From: Acidobacteriaceae bacterium | GTDB taxonomy: Bacteria > Acidobacteriota > Terriglobia > Terriglobales > Acidobacteriaceae | Direction: 5' to 3' | DNA length: 6,981 bases | NCBI GenBank assembly: GCA_030049955.1 | Contig: JASIJX010000057.1 | Location: forward strand, 1 to 6,981 | Made by a program: the position numbers and the translations under genes | In this document: one piece after another, positions 1-6,271 of the stretch | Layout: each line of letters opens with the position of its first letter | Numbering within the stretch: position 1 is the first letter of the stretch | The notes under the pieces: generated by a model | The model's database searches: none | Seen by the model: only the letters and a program-made list of their open reading frames with translations | What the model was told of the DNA's origin: nothing

Positions 1-1
1 C

Positions 2-1435
2 GGCCTTGAAAAAATCAAGGAGCGCATCCTTGAGTTCCTCGCTGTCCGCCAGCTAGTTAAAAATCCAAAAGGCTCGATCCTTTGCTTCGTCGGGCCTCCG
101 GGCGTGGGCAAAACCTCGCTCGGCATGTCAATCGCCAAGGCCACCGGCCGCAAGTTCGTCCGCCTTTCGCTCGGCGGCGTGCGCGATGAAGCCGAAATCC
201 GCGGCCATCGCCGCACCTACATCGGAGCCATGCCCGGCCAGATTATCCAGCACATGAAGCGCGCCGGCACCAAGAATCCGGTCTTCCTGCTCGACGAAGT
301 AGACAAAATCTCTTCGGACTTCCGCGGCGACCCGGCCAGCGCCCTGCTTGAGGTGCTCGACCCCGAACAGAACACCACATTCCAGGACCACTATCTCGAC
401 GTTGATTACGATCTCTCGCAGGTGTTGTTCGTTGCCACGGCCAACGTGCTGCACACCATTCCGCCGGCGCTGCAGGACCGCATGGAGATCCTGCGCCTGC
501 AGGGCTACACCGAGCAGGAAAAGCTCGAGATCGCCCGTCAGTACCTCGTCAAGAAGCAGCGCGAACAAACCGGCCTGAGCGAGAAGAACGTCACCTTCAA
601 AGACGACGCCATCCTCGAAATCATCCGCTACTACACGCGCGAAGCCGGCGTCCGCAACCTCGAGCGCGAGATCGGCAACGTCTGCCGCAAAGTGGCTCGC
701 AAGGTGGTTAAGCAGGGTGCCAAGCACAAGGAAGAGATCACTGCGCAGAATGTCAGCGAATTTCTCGGCGTGGCCAAGTTCCGCGACTCCGAGGCGCACG
801 AAAAGAGCGAGATCGGCCTGGTCACCGGCCTCGCCTGGACCGAAATCGGCGGTAGCATTCTTACCACAGAAGTGCAGGTCCTCGATGGCAAGGGCAAGCT
901 CACCATCACCGGCCAGCTCGGCGACGTGATGCAGGAATCAGCCCAGGCTGCATTGAGCTACATCCGCGGCCGCGCACAGGCGCTTGGATTGACGCGCGAG
1001 TTCTACCGCAACGTTGATTTGCACCTGCACGTGCCCGAAGGCGCCATCCCCAAGGACGGCCCTTCGGCTGGCATCACCATCGCCACCGCTCTAGCCAGCG
1101 CCCTGGCCCGCATTCCCGTCCGCCGCGACATCGCCATGACCGGCGAAATCACGCTGCGCGGCAAGGTGCTCGCCATCGGCGGCCTCAAAGAAAAGCTGCT
1201 TGCCGCACTGCGCGCCGGCATCTTCGAGGCCATCCTGCCCCTCGCCAACGAGAAAGACGTGGCCGAGCTGCCCGACAACATCAAGAACTCCATGAAGCTC
1301 CATTTTGTGGACAACATGGATGAGGTTCTGGCGCTCGCCCTCGAAGGCCCGCTCCCCACGCTGCCTCCGGAAACAGAAGTTCTCGCCGCAGTCCAGCCGC
1401 CCGAAATCGCCGCCAACGTCACTTCCCGCCAGTAG
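2..1435 (+). CDS. lon: ATP-dependent protease Lon (LonA), C-terminal part, 5' end outside the window
   Basis: Lon is a cytoplasmic homo-oligomeric protease that unfolds damaged and regulatory proteins with ATP and degrades them in an internal chamber. The frame is open from base 2, giving 477 residues of a protein that is usually about 800, so the N-terminal substrate-binding domain lies upstream. Numbering from base 2: Walker A GPPGVGKT is at residues 31-38, Walker B LLDEVDK around 96-102 with D98 and E99, a sensor-1-type Asn at 148 (ATAN), a likely arginine finger at R160 (LQDR), and sensor-2 Arg near 218 (AGVRNLER). The protease domain follows, with nucleophile S355 in PKDGPSAG and general base K398 in GGLKEK. 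Their separation of 43 residues equals that of E. coli S679 and K722. All catalytic residues are present, so the enzyme looks functional. The GTG at 104 lies inside Walker A and is not a start. The tail after about residue 450 is Pro/Glu/Ala-rich and poorly conserved. No good intrinsic terminator follows. The family assignment is very secure. Confidence 0.98.
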   Translation, partial: GLEKIKERILEFLAVRQLVKNPKGSILCFVGPPGVGKTSLGMSIAKATGRKFVRLSLGGVRDEAEIRGHRRTYIGAMPGQIIQHMKRAGTKNPVFLLDEVDKISSDFRGDPASALLEVLDPEQNTTFQDHYLDVDYDLSQVLFVATANVLHTIPPALQDRMEILRLQGYTEQEKLEIARQYLVKKQREQTGLSEKNVTFKDDAILEIIRYYTREAGVRNLEREIGNVCRKVARKVVKQGAKHKEEITAQNVSEFLGVAKFRDSEAHEKSEIGLVTGLAWTEIGGSILTTEVQVLDGKGKLTITGQLGDVMQESAQAALSYIRGRAQALGLTREFYRNVDLHLHVPEGAIPKDGPSAGITIATALASALARIPVRRDIAMTGEITLRGKVLAIGGLKEKLLAALRAGIFEAILPLANEKDVAELPDNIKNSMKLHFVDNMDEVLALALEGPLPTLPPETEVLAAVQPPEIAANVTSRQ

Positions 1436-1480
1436 AAACACGGCCTTCGGCTCAAAAACCGACGGCCAAATTCTTCAGCC

Positions 1481-1527
1481 TGTCATCCTGAGCGAGTTTG
1501 CCGCAGGCAAACGAGTCGAAGGACCTG
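1481..1527. repeat. Dispersed intergenic hairpin repeat (REP-like)
   Basis: Starting 45 nt after the lon stop, the sequence reads TGTCATCCTGAGCGA, then a perfect hairpin GTTTGCC-GCA-GGCAAAC (1496-1502 with 1506-1512), then GAGTCGAAGGACCTGC. The flanks can also pair (TCCT at 1486-1489 with AGGA at 1520-1523), so the unit is a larger imperfect stem. Known from memory: the pair TCATCCTGAGCGA...GTCGAAGGACC recurs in intergenic regions of acidobacterial and some other genomes. Only one copy is visible here, so its repetitive nature is inferred. It may also act as a 3' mRNA stabiliser or weak terminator for lon. There is no U-tract after the stem. Confidence 0.6.
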
Positions 1528-1664
1528 CTGTTGCTCTTCCTTCGCTGAGAGCATCCACTCCACCAGTTGGAACTCCGCAGTCTCACAGCTGCCGCTAAGA
1601 CGCCAATCATTATGGCGAACTGGACATTTAAAATCCCTTGTAACGATCGCCAAAGGGAAACCGT

Positions 1665-1973
1665 ATGGGGCTTTGCGTCGCTTTGCAGACAGAATCCGGC
1701 AAGCAAATCGAGTTGGTTGCCGATGAGAAGAACCTCCTCGATAAATTACTGGGAACCACGGATACGAACGCATATCCCATGTTGGCGTCAATCGATCGTT
1801 ATGGAGATACCATCTTCAACCGCCTCCAGGTAGAACGCTTCATTGCGGAGTGGAAGACGCTCTTCAGCAAAGTGAGAACTCCCGAGGAAGAAAACTTGTT
1901 GAATGCCGTCCAGAGCCTGGCGGAGAAGTGCAGACTTCGCGTCCACCATTACCTCGCCTTCGTCGGAAACTGA
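1665..1973 (+). CDS. Small conserved protein of unknown function (102 aa)
   Basis: I cannot assign a function. The frame has an in-frame TAA at 1641, so ATG 1665 is the first usual start; a modest purine-rich site (AAAGGGA, 1652-1658) lies 6 nt before it. The product has no signal peptide or membrane segment and is probably cytoplasmic. Its core SIDRYGDTIFNRLQ (about residues 42-55) and its C-terminal pattern of a helix with a Cys followed by HHYLAFVG resemble, from memory, a scattered family of roughly 100-residue bacterial proteins with consensus Y-GDT-FN-LQ and a terminal H-YL-F-G. The N-terminal half looks beta-rich and the C-terminal half helical. A hand count gives G or C at about two thirds of third codon positions, visibly lower than the flanking genes, and it uses TTA and AGA codons. 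That may mean horizontal acquisition or weak expression. Gaps of over 145 nt on both sides suggest its own transcription unit. Confidence 0.7.
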   Translation: MGLCVALQTESGKQIELVADEKNLLDKLLGTTDTNAYPMLASIDRYGDTIFNRLQVERFIAEWKTLFSKVRTPEEENLLNAVQSLAEKCRLRVHHYLAFVGN

Positions 1974-2119
1974 TTCTTCCTCGCATCTTTGTTTCGCCTA
2001 GCCTCACCCTCGGTCCGCCCGCATATCGTAGAATGGCTCCGCCTCCGCATTCGGCCCGCTGTTGCTTCTGAAATTTCGCGGTCTTGCGGACAATCCTCGC
2101 CGCACCGGAAAAGACATCC

Positions 2120-3247
2120 ATGAAAAAGGCTGCGCTCGTTGCTCTGGCTCTCCCGTTTTTCGCCGTAGTTCTTTCCGCCCAAACCACCATCGGCGGTGAA
2201 AAAACCATCACCATCACCCGCACCGCCGTGAGCAAAACCCGGCCGGAGTTCACCTCCGTCACCGTGCTTCCCGGCCGCGGCATGGAGCTGCTCTACATCA
2301 CCGCCAACTTTCCCGGCAAAGGCGAAGTCCCTGTCCTCGCCTCGCCCGATCTCGCCACAGCCGCAAACATGCTCGACAAGCAGGATGACGCCAACGGCGA
2401 TCTCGGCTACCGTCTCGGCTCAGCGTTCCTCGTTCCCTATCCCAACCGCATCCGCGGCAAGCTCTCGGCAGACGGCAAAACCCTCACCACCACCTGGCAG
2501 GGCCACACTCTTACGCTGCCCGCCAATAACATCGGCAAGCTGCCCGGCGCAGAGCGCCACGCCATGCACGGCCTCATCCTCAAAGCCCGCGCCACAGACG
2601 TCCGCGTTACCCGCACCGCCGGCGGCGCGCAAGTTACCGGCGTCATCCGCGCCGGCAACTTCGGCGGCCACTGGCTTTCCAGCACTGACCTCGTTATCAC
2701 CATCACGCTCAGTGCCGAGGCCGTCGATGCCTCAGTCGTCGCCCAGAACGTCGGCCACCAGCCGGAGCCCATCGCCATCGGCTGGCATCCATATTTCAAC
2801 CTTCCCTCCGGCAACCGCCAGCAGGTTCGCATCCGCATTCCCGGCGCCATGATCGCAAAGGTGGACAACTACGACAACGTCTTCCCCACCGGCAATCTCG
2901 TCCCGGCCTCAGGACAATACGCCCTCAACGTCCCCGGCGGACGCGCCCTAGCCAACAACTTTTACGATGACAACTGGAGCCATCTCGAGTGGAAGAACGG
3001 CGCCGTCACCACCCAGGTGATCGACCCGGCCGCCCATTACGGTGTCGACATCGAAGGCCTCTCACCCGAAATCCGCACCATCCAGATGTACGCCCCGCCG
3101 GACAAGAACTTCGTCGCAATCGAGGACCAGTACAACTTCGCCGATCCATTCAGCAAAGTATGGGGTAACATGAACACCGGGATGGTCACCCTACAACCGG
3201 GCCAAAGCACCAGATGGAACGTCCGCCTGCACGTCTTCGTGCCCTGA
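2120..3247 (+). CDS. Exported aldose 1-epimerase (galactose mutarotase, GalM-like)
   Basis: Aldose 1-epimerases interconvert the alpha and beta anomers of hexoses such as galactose and glucose. This 375-residue protein begins with a Sec-type signal peptide: Lys-Lys, a hydrophobic core to about residue 18, and probable cleavage after S-A at residues 19-20. It therefore likely acts in the periplasm or outside the cell, unlike cytosolic E. coli GalM. Family landmarks follow in order: PNRI at 108-111, HAMHG at 147-151 with H150 as the first conserved His, GWHPYFNLP at 221-229 with H223 as the catalytic acid His, FYDD at 281-284 with the likely substrate-binding Asp, and FVAIEDQYNFADPF at 331-344 with E335 as the catalytic base. 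ATG 2120 is chosen over an in-frame TTG at 2084 because it places the signal peptide at the N terminus and has GGAAAAG at 2107-2113 before it. The residues needed for catalysis are present; the sugar used in vivo cannot be read from sequence. No sugar kinase or transporter gene lies nearby. Confidence 0.92.
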   Translation: MKKAALVALALPFFAVVLSAQTTIGGEKTITITRTAVSKTRPEFTSVTVLPGRGMELLYITANFPGKGEVPVLASPDLATAANMLDKQDDANGDLGYRLGSAFLVPYPNRIRGKLSADGKTLTTTWQGHTLTLPANNIGKLPGAERHAMHGLILKARATDVRVTRTAGGAQVTGVIRAGNFGGHWLSSTDLVITITLSAEAVDASVVAQNVGHQPEPIAIGWHPYFNLPSGNRQQVRIRIPGAMIAKVDNYDNVFPTGNLVPASGQYALNVPGGRALANNFYDDNWSHLEWKNGAVTTQVIDPAAHYGVDIEGLSPEIRTIQMYAPPDKNFVAIEDQYNFADPFSKVWGNMNTGMVTLQPGQSTRWNVRLHVFVP

Positions 3248-3308
3248 CGCCTGTCTGCTCAAGCTTATTTCCTCCTCTGGCCCCGTCGGCCCTTTGTGGA
3301 AACTGCAC

Positions 3309-3313
3309 GGAGG
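3309..3313 (+). promoter_or_regulatory. Shine-Dalgarno site of the zinc-ribbon membrane protein
   Basis: GGAGG ends 5 nt before ATG 3319. It decides the start against longer in-frame possibilities reaching back to about 3214, which would overlap the epimerase gene and add a low-complexity leader. Confidence 0.8.
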
Positions 3314-3318
3314 TCCAC

Positions 3319-4035
3319 ATGAACTGCCCGTACTGCGCACAGCAGATCAACGTCGCCGCTCTCGAATGTCCCTTCTGCCACAAGGATCTGGTGGTCTTCG
3401 CCGCCATCTCCGCGCGCCTAACCCATGTAGAACAGTCGGTCCAGGCGCTTCCCCGCACCGTCCCCTCGCTCGACCCGGCCTTTGTCGCGCCAGCCGTGGG
3501 CCTTGCCGCCAGCGCCCTTTTCGCGCTGCTGTTCGACTACATGAACTGGCAGCCCTTCGCGCAGGGCTGGATCGAGTTTCTGCTTGAAGTGCTTTCCACG
3601 CTTGCGCCCTTCTTCGGGGCGGTCATTATCGGCTTGCTCTTCCCGCGCATTCCCAAGGTCCAGTGCTACGCCCTCGGCCTGGCCGCAGGCGCCTGCGGTT
3701 TCGCCATACACCTCTTTGTCTGGGTCCTGGGACACCTCGAATCTGTCTTGCCCGACTGTGTCGCTTCGCACAGTTGCAGTGCCGCCTTGCTGCCCGCGCA
3801 TTGGTACGTCGCCATGCTCATCTATCCGCTCGCCGGGTTCCTGGTCTTCCCTACCGGCGCCGAATGGGGCGAGCGCCTCCGCAATCGCCGCGCAAGGGTA
3901 GGCTCACACGAGCCATCGGAAGACCTTACCGAGCCTGCGTCTGCGCCCACAAGCGCTCTGCCGCTGGAAGCTCTTCTTGGGTTCGCCGGAGCCGTTGCCC
4001 CGCCGCTCATCGATTACTTCCTCAAACTCGGATAA
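3319..4035 (+). CDS. Zinc-ribbon multi-pass membrane protein of unknown function
   Basis: The 238-residue product opens with a compact zinc ribbon, CPYC at 3-6 and CPFC at 17-20, whose four Cys should bind one zinc ion. A short amphipathic linker with H36-E38 (residues 28-50) follows. Four hydrophobic stretches at about 55-73, 88-108, 116-137 and 160-178 are probable membrane helices. After them come a basic patch (RLRNRRAR, 186-193), an acidic Ser/Pro-rich stretch (196-212), and a last hydrophobic segment at about 213-235 that could be a fifth helix. C147 and C153 sit in the loop between helices three and four and could form a disulfide if that loop is outside. N-terminal zinc ribbons on membrane proteins are common in bacteria and usually uncharacterised; roles in protein or nucleic-acid contact are only guesses. 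It starts 71 nt after the epimerase stop with a good ribosome site, so read-through from that gene is possible. Confidence 0.8.
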   Translation: MNCPYCAQQINVAALECPFCHKDLVVFAAISARLTHVEQSVQALPRTVPSLDPAFVAPAVGLAASALFALLFDYMNWQPFAQGWIEFLLEVLSTLAPFFGAVIIGLLFPRIPKVQCYALGLAAGACGFAIHLFVWVLGHLESVLPDCVASHSCSAALLPAHWYVAMLIYPLAGFLVFPTGAEWGERLRNRRARVGSHEPSEDLTEPASAPTSALPLEALLGFAGAVAPPLIDYFLKLG

Positions 4036-4042
4036 CCCAGCG

Positions 4043-4056
4043 AAAAACCGGTTTTT
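4043..4056. other. Perfect 14-bp palindrome AAAAACCGGTTTTT
   Basis: A perfect dyad centred between 4049 and 4050 begins 7 nt after the zinc-ribbon gene's stop codon. As RNA it could form only a weak A-U stem with a CCGG loop, although it ends in five Us. As DNA it has the symmetry of a dimeric regulator site. Which, if either, is true cannot be told from sequence. Confidence 0.5.
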
Positions 4057-4061
4057 ACCAT

Positions 4062-4092
4062 GCAGAAATTTCCAGCACCGGGAATTTTCTGC
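4062..4092 (+). terminator. Hairpin downstream of the zinc-ribbon gene, possible terminator
   Basis: Arms 4062-4073 (GCAGAAATTTCC) and 4081-4092 (GGAATTTTCTGC) pair at 11 of 12 positions around a 7-nt loop; the one mismatch is T4069 against T4085. The stem is fairly AU-rich and no U-run follows it, so it is not a textbook intrinsic terminator. It could work together with the T-tract of the palindrome just before it, or act as a 3' end stabiliser. It separates the zinc-ribbon gene from the next start by a further 164 nt. Confidence 0.45.
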
Positions 4093-4244
4093 CGACCCGG
4101 TTTGCCTCTCGATGCAAATACAAACATTTACTGTAGGTTACCTGGCCGTTGGCTTGGTACGGGACGTGCTACTTGCTTCTATGGAGATTTGTCTATCGCG
4201 AAACAGCGTGCCGGCAGCGCATACTCAGACACGCTTTCGCCCGC

Positions 4245-4250
4245 AGGAGG
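4245..4250 (+). promoter_or_regulatory. Strong Shine-Dalgarno site deciding the start at 4257
   Basis: A full AGGAGG lies 6 nt before ATG 4257. The same frame is open back to about 4149, but the added 36 residues have no ribosome site and look like translated spacer, so the start at 4257 is preferred. Confidence 0.85.
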
Positions 4251-4256
4251 TTGTTC

Positions 4257-5189
4257 ATGGAAGACACCCCGATGTCCCTCATGGGAGAGCCGCCCAGTGA
4301 TCAGCCAGTCGACCAGCCGGTCGAGCCACCGCTTGCCCGCCGCATTGCTCCCTACATTGCCGCCGCGCTCATCGCCGCCAGCGGCCTCGTCTACGCGGCC
4401 CACGAGCACCACAGCGCCCAGGCGCTTGCCACCGAGAACCATCAGGTAATGGCGCAACTCGACGCCGAGCACAGTCAGCTTGATGCGCTCTCGGCGCAGC
4501 TCAAGCAGCTCGCCGCGAACGCCCAGGCCCAATCCCAAGCCGCCCAGACAGGGGACCTGGCCGATACCCAGGAAAAGCCTTCCCCCGCCAGGCGTGCCGA
4601 CGGTACAACAGTAGTCCACCGCCGCACCACCGTGCACCGGCCCAGCGCCTATGAGGCTCGCTTCAAGAAACTCCAGTCGCAGCTCGATGCGCAGGGGAAG
4701 GAAATCCAGGAATCCCGCGAGGAAGCTCAAAACAACCTCAACAGCGCGCGCACTGAGCTGAACGGCAACATCGCCCGCACTCACGACGAGCTTGTGCTGC
4801 TCGAGAAAAAAGGCGAACGAAATTACTTCGAGTTCGATCTCAATAAATCCAAGCAGTTCCAGCGCACCGGACCGCTCAACATAAGCCTGAGAAAGGCAAA
4901 CGAAAAGCACCAGTACGCCGACCTGGAACTGATCGTGGACGACCGCACGGTGCAGCAGAAGCACGTGAACCTGGACCAGCCGGTTATGTACTACACGCCG
5001 GACACGCAGCTGCCCGTAGAAGTGGTCATTAATAACATCTCGAAGAACCATATCCACGGCTACATCAGCGTGCCCAAATACAGAAAATCCGAGCTGGCAG
5101 CGTCCACCGACAACAGCAATGCAACAACCCCTGCCCAGGCCGCAGGCAACAGCAACGAGCCCACGCTCCGCCAGCGCCTCCCCGAGTGA
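4257..5189 (+). CDS. Single-span membrane protein with coiled coils and a C-terminal domain of unknown function
   Basis: I do not recognise a named family for this 310-residue protein. Seen in order: a short Pro/Asp-rich cytoplasmic-type N terminus (1-27), Arg-Arg at 28-29, one membrane helix at about 30-48, a Gln/Ala/Leu-rich helical stretch with heptad character at about 54-97, a low-complexity basic linker at 105-130 (VVHRRTTVHRP), a second likely coiled coil at 132-185, and a probable beta-rich globular domain at about 188-275 that starts GERNYFEFDLNK and ends HGYISVPKY. The tail from 280 is Asn/Ala/Thr-rich and looks disordered. The topology suggests an anchor with the coiled coil and C-terminal domain in the periplasm. 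From memory, similar anchored proteins with this end domain occur as hypothetical proteins in Acidobacteriota. There are no cysteines and no evident enzyme motif, so a structural or scaffold role is more likely than catalysis. It lies upstream of cdsA but is separated from it by 194 nt with a strong inverted repeat. Confidence 0.8.
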   Translation: MEDTPMSLMGEPPSDQPVDQPVEPPLARRIAPYIAAALIAASGLVYAAHEHHSAQALATENHQVMAQLDAEHSQLDALSAQLKQLAANAQAQSQAAQTGDLADTQEKPSPARRADGTTVVHRRTTVHRPSAYEARFKKLQSQLDAQGKEIQESREEAQNNLNSARTELNGNIARTHDELVLLEKKGERNYFEFDLNKSKQFQRTGPLNISLRKANEKHQYADLELIVDDRTVQQKHVNLDQPVMYYTPDTQLPVEVVINNISKNHIHGYISVPKYRKSELAASTDNSNATTPAQAAGNSNEPTLRQRLPE

Positions 5190-5193
5190 CGAC

Positions 5194-5252
5194 GCCCTGG
5201 CGATCAGGCATTAAGTGTCAGATTGGTTGATCGCTTGATTGATCGCCAGGGC
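5194..5252 (+). terminator. Perfect 13-bp inverted repeat after the coiled-coil gene, likely terminator or 3' stabiliser
   Basis: GCCCTGGCGATCA at 5194-5206 is exactly complementary to TGATCGCCAGGGC at 5240-5252, leaving a 33-nt loop. The left arm starts 4 nt after the TGA stop at 5187-5189. The loop contains another TTGATCGC (5227-5234) identical to 5239-5246, so the lower-loop half of the left arm has two possible partners. There is no U-tract, so simple intrinsic termination is not assured. Confidence 0.55.
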
Positions 5253-5264
5253 AATAGGCATTAA
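5206..5264. repeat. Direct repeats interlaced with the inverted repeat
   Basis: AGGCATTAA occurs at 5206-5214 and again at 5256-5264, exactly 50 bp apart, each time just after one arm of the inverted repeat. TTGATCGC occurs at 5227-5234 and 5239-5246, 12 bp apart. The pattern looks like a duplicated unit in which the 13-bp core was inverted in one copy. Confidence 0.6.
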
Positions 5265-5350
5265 ATCCGTACCGATTACTTCAAATCTTTCTCACCCCGA
5301 GTTTCTCAGCCAAGGTTCGTTCGCATGCGCCATCATCTCCGCCCGCGGCC

Positions 5351-5380
5351 GGTCTCGGCAGTGTATCCTCAACCGAGACC
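5351..5380 (+). promoter_or_regulatory. Hairpin over the cdsA translation start region
   Basis: GGTCTCGG (5351-5358) and CCGAGACC (5373-5380) form a perfect 8-bp, GC-rich stem with a 14-nt loop, ending 3 nt before ATG 5384. The only purine-rich stretch that might serve as a ribosome site (GAGA, 5375-5378) is inside the right arm and would be paired. This could lower or control cdsA translation. An alternative is that TATCCT at 5364-5369 is a -10 element, in which case transcription would start close to the ATG and the hairpin would not be in the mRNA; I see no convincing -35 box for that. Confidence 0.45.
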
Positions 5381-5383
5381 CTA

Positions 5384-6253
5384 ATGAAACGCGTCCTTAC
5401 CGCTGCGGTTCTGATCCCTGTCGTTCTTGTTCTCGTATTTCTCGCTCCACGCTGGCTGTTCGCGGCGGCGGTAGCTGCCGTCTCTGCGCTCGCCGGCTGG
5501 GAGTACATCGGTCTGTCCCGAAAGCGCGGAGTCAATCCGCCGCGCATTGCGCTGCTGCTCGCCTTGCCGGCTCTGTTCGCCGTCAATTACCAATGGCCCG
5601 ACCGCACGCCTGCCTTCTTCGGCGTGCTCTGCCTGGGGCTGCTTGTCTACTGCACATTTCTGCGTCCTGTCGCCGAGATGATGGCCGACTCGGCCGCCTC
5701 CATGTTCTGCGTCCTCTACGCGGGTTTTACCCTGCTGGCGCTGCCCGCCCTGCGCGAAACCCCGGAAGGCAACGGCCCATCCCTCGTGCTGTTCCTGCTG
5801 TGCGTGGTCTGGGCCGGCGACATCGCCGCATATTACGTTGGGCGAGCCATCGGCCGGCACAAGCTGGCGCCCTCGCTCAGCCCGGGCAAATCATGGGAGG
5901 GCGCAGTCGCTTCGGTTGTCGGCAGCGTTCTGGTCGCCGCGGGCCTGTTCGCGCTCGCCGCCTGGCTGCAACAGCCTTCGGCTTCCGTCTGGCTCTCCTG
6001 GCTCCAGCGCAATGTGCCTGCGGCCGTGCTTTCCTATCCTGACAACCTCACGTACTGGCTGGTGCTGGCCGTCATCGTAAACATCGCCGCACAGGTGGGC
6101 GACCTCGCCGAGTCCGCACTCAAGCGCTCCGCCGCCGTCAAGGATTCCGGCACGCTGCTGCCCGGCCACGGTGGCGTCCTCGACCGCATCGACGCATTGC
6201 TGCTCGCAGCGCCGGCCCTGTGGTACGCTCAGGTTATCCATCAGGCGTTCTAG
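5384..6253 (+). CDS. cdsA: Phosphatidate cytidylyltransferase (CDP-diacylglycerol synthase)
   Basis: CdsA is an integral inner-membrane enzyme that joins phosphatidic acid and CTP to give CDP-diacylglycerol and pyrophosphate, the precursor of all major phospholipids. The 289-residue product has about the usual family length and several hydrophobic helices (for example about 5-20, 25-45, 55-68, 78-92, 105-122, 132-150, 175-195 and 222-238). The conserved WAGDIAAYYVGR block is at 143-154 and SPGKSWEG at 166-173. The C-terminal family signature is complete at 244-270: S-x-L-K-R at 244-248, K-D-S-G at 253-256, P-G-H-G-G at 260-264, and D-R-I-D at 267-270. The acidic residues expected to hold the metal are there, so it should be active. 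ATG 5384 gives the typical start (MKR then a membrane helix), but it has no clear Shine-Dalgarno and sits 3 nt after a hairpin. dxr follows after 18 nt, the usual partner order. Confidence 0.97.
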   Translation: MKRVLTAAVLIPVVLVLVFLAPRWLFAAAVAAVSALAGWEYIGLSRKRGVNPPRIALLLALPALFAVNYQWPDRTPAFFGVLCLGLLVYCTFLRPVAEMMADSAASMFCVLYAGFTLLALPALRETPEGNGPSLVLFLLCVVWAGDIAAYYVGRAIGRHKLAPSLSPGKSWEGAVASVVGSVLVAAGLFALAAWLQQPSASVWLSWLQRNVPAAVLSYPDNLTYWLVLAVIVNIAAQVGDLAESALKRSAAVKDSGTLLPGHGGVLDRIDALLLAAPALWYAQVIHQAF

Positions 6254-6271
6254 CCTTAGATTGTTAATTCC

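Noticed and set aside
128..799. Long minus-strand open frame (223 codons) opposite lon
   Set aside because: It lies entirely antisense to the conserved AAA+ domain, and its composition is that expected from the reverse complement of GC-biased codons. No motif is recognisable.
1441..1470. Possible lon terminator
   Set aside because: Only very short GCC/GGC pairings can be drawn and no U-tract follows; the nearby repeat at 1481-1527 is a better candidate for a 3' structure.
1567..1833. Plus-strand 88-codon frame overlapping the 102-residue gene
   Set aside because: It overlaps the better-supported frame at 1665-1973, lacks a ribosome site at 1567, and its product shows no conserved-looking pattern.
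2029..2034. Possible -10 promoter box TAGAAT before the epimerase gene
   Set aside because: It matches the sigma-70 consensus at five of six positions, but there is no acceptable -35 box at 16-18 bp, so I do not call a promoter.
2385..2852. Plus-strand 155-codon frame inside the epimerase gene
   Set aside because: Its Ser/Pro/Ala-rich product is a frame-shifted reading of the epimerase, whose active-site motifs are intact in the other frame.
4154..4182. Possible promoter TTGGTA with a weak -10 before the coiled-coil gene
   Set aside because: The -10 candidate at a 17-bp spacing matches the consensus poorly, and other spacings give nothing better.
4179..5057. Long minus-strand open frame (292 codons) opposite the coiled-coil gene
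   Set aside because: The product is Leu/Val/Gly/Arg-rich low complexity typical of an antisense shadow. The + strand gene has a full AGGAGG site, a membrane helix and coherent domains.
5381..5860. Minus-strand open frame opposite cdsA
   Set aside because: It is antisense to a certain conserved gene and has a Gln/Arg/Gly-rich shadow composition.
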